Made by a program: the position numbers and the translations under genes. Shown in pieces: positions 63,999-64,000 of a DNA stretch of 64,000 bases. Position 1 is the first letter of the stretch; each line of letters opens with the position of its first letter. A model generated the notes under the pieces. That model saw nothing but the letters and a program-made list of their open reading frames with translations, did not search any database and had not been told where the DNA came from. Origin of the DNA: Cyclobacteriaceae bacterium (lineage in GTDB: Bacteria > Bacteroidota > Bacteroidia > Cytophagales > Cyclobacteriaceae); contig JAEUUE010000060.1 of the NCBI GenBank assembly GCA_016787605.1, forward strand, positions 35,048 through 99,047. Direction: 5' to 3'.

Positions 63999-64000
63999 AG

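Overview
The window comes from a Bacteroidota chromosome, most likely the order Cytophagales. The evidence is a SusC/SusD-like pair, type IX secretion parts (PorU, PorV and a cargo protein with a T9SS sorting domain), DUF4292/DUF4105/DUF5723/BatD proteins, an AccD without its zinc ribbon, a long Ala/Lys/Glu tail on S16, almost no Shine-Dalgarno sites, and many copies of the Bacteroidota -7 box TAnnTTTG. Base composition is moderately GC-rich. The exceptions are an AT-richer islet at 37.2-38.3 kb and a few repeat-filled gaps. I see no tRNA, rRNA, CRISPR array, transposase or phage gene.

Layout. 0-1.4 kb: tail of an L-threonine dehydrogenase-like gene meeting a T9SS cargo gene. 1.4-9.9 kb: a same-strand envelope cluster (flippase, TPR protein, DUF4292 lipoprotein, EnvC-like protein, TatA, GatA-type amidase, MltD). 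10-15 kb: an ABC-type permease, a tiny Cys-rich membrane protein, a radical SAM/SPASM protein and a DUF4105 protein. 15-20.7 kb: the complete 2-oxoglutarate dehydrogenase operon odhA-odhB-lpdA. 20.9-25.2 kb: rpsP, rimM, trmD, rplS, class I aldolase and accD, with two clear terminators. 25.2-32.3 kb: heptanucleotide repeat arrays, then an orphan SusC/SusD/lipoprotein uptake locus. 32.5-37.2 kb: rplU-rpmA, then nrdB-nrdA behind a strongly foldable leader. 37.2-38.3 kb: an AT-richer islet with several hairpins and one orphan gene. 38.3-45.5 kb: DUF5723 protein with partner lipoprotein, acetyl-CoA synthetase, fatty-acid desaturase, ApbE. 45.6-50.5 kb: ruvB, queG, a 60-residue protein, batD, aroC. 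50.5-56.6 kb: glycosidase-like lipoprotein, DAACS symporter, Nfu protein, lipoprotein, S9 peptidase. 56.7-63.8 kb: a tight operon MBL hydrolase-pssA-porU-porV-M16 homologue.

How the genes fit together. Most are core housekeeping genes (TCA cycle, translation, deoxynucleotide supply, recombination, fatty-acid and phospholipid synthesis) mixed with envelope-biogenesis genes. PorU and PorV form the outer-membrane attachment machinery for cargo such as the protein at 223-1347. The EnvC-like protein, MltD and TatA point to cell-wall and export work in one transcription unit. The best candidates for something undescribed are the structured nrdB leader, the orphan gene islet after nrdA, the apparent leaderless promoters, the heptamer arrays and the zinc-site-deficient M16 homologue joined to porU/porV. 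No obvious multi-gene defence or mobile system is present.
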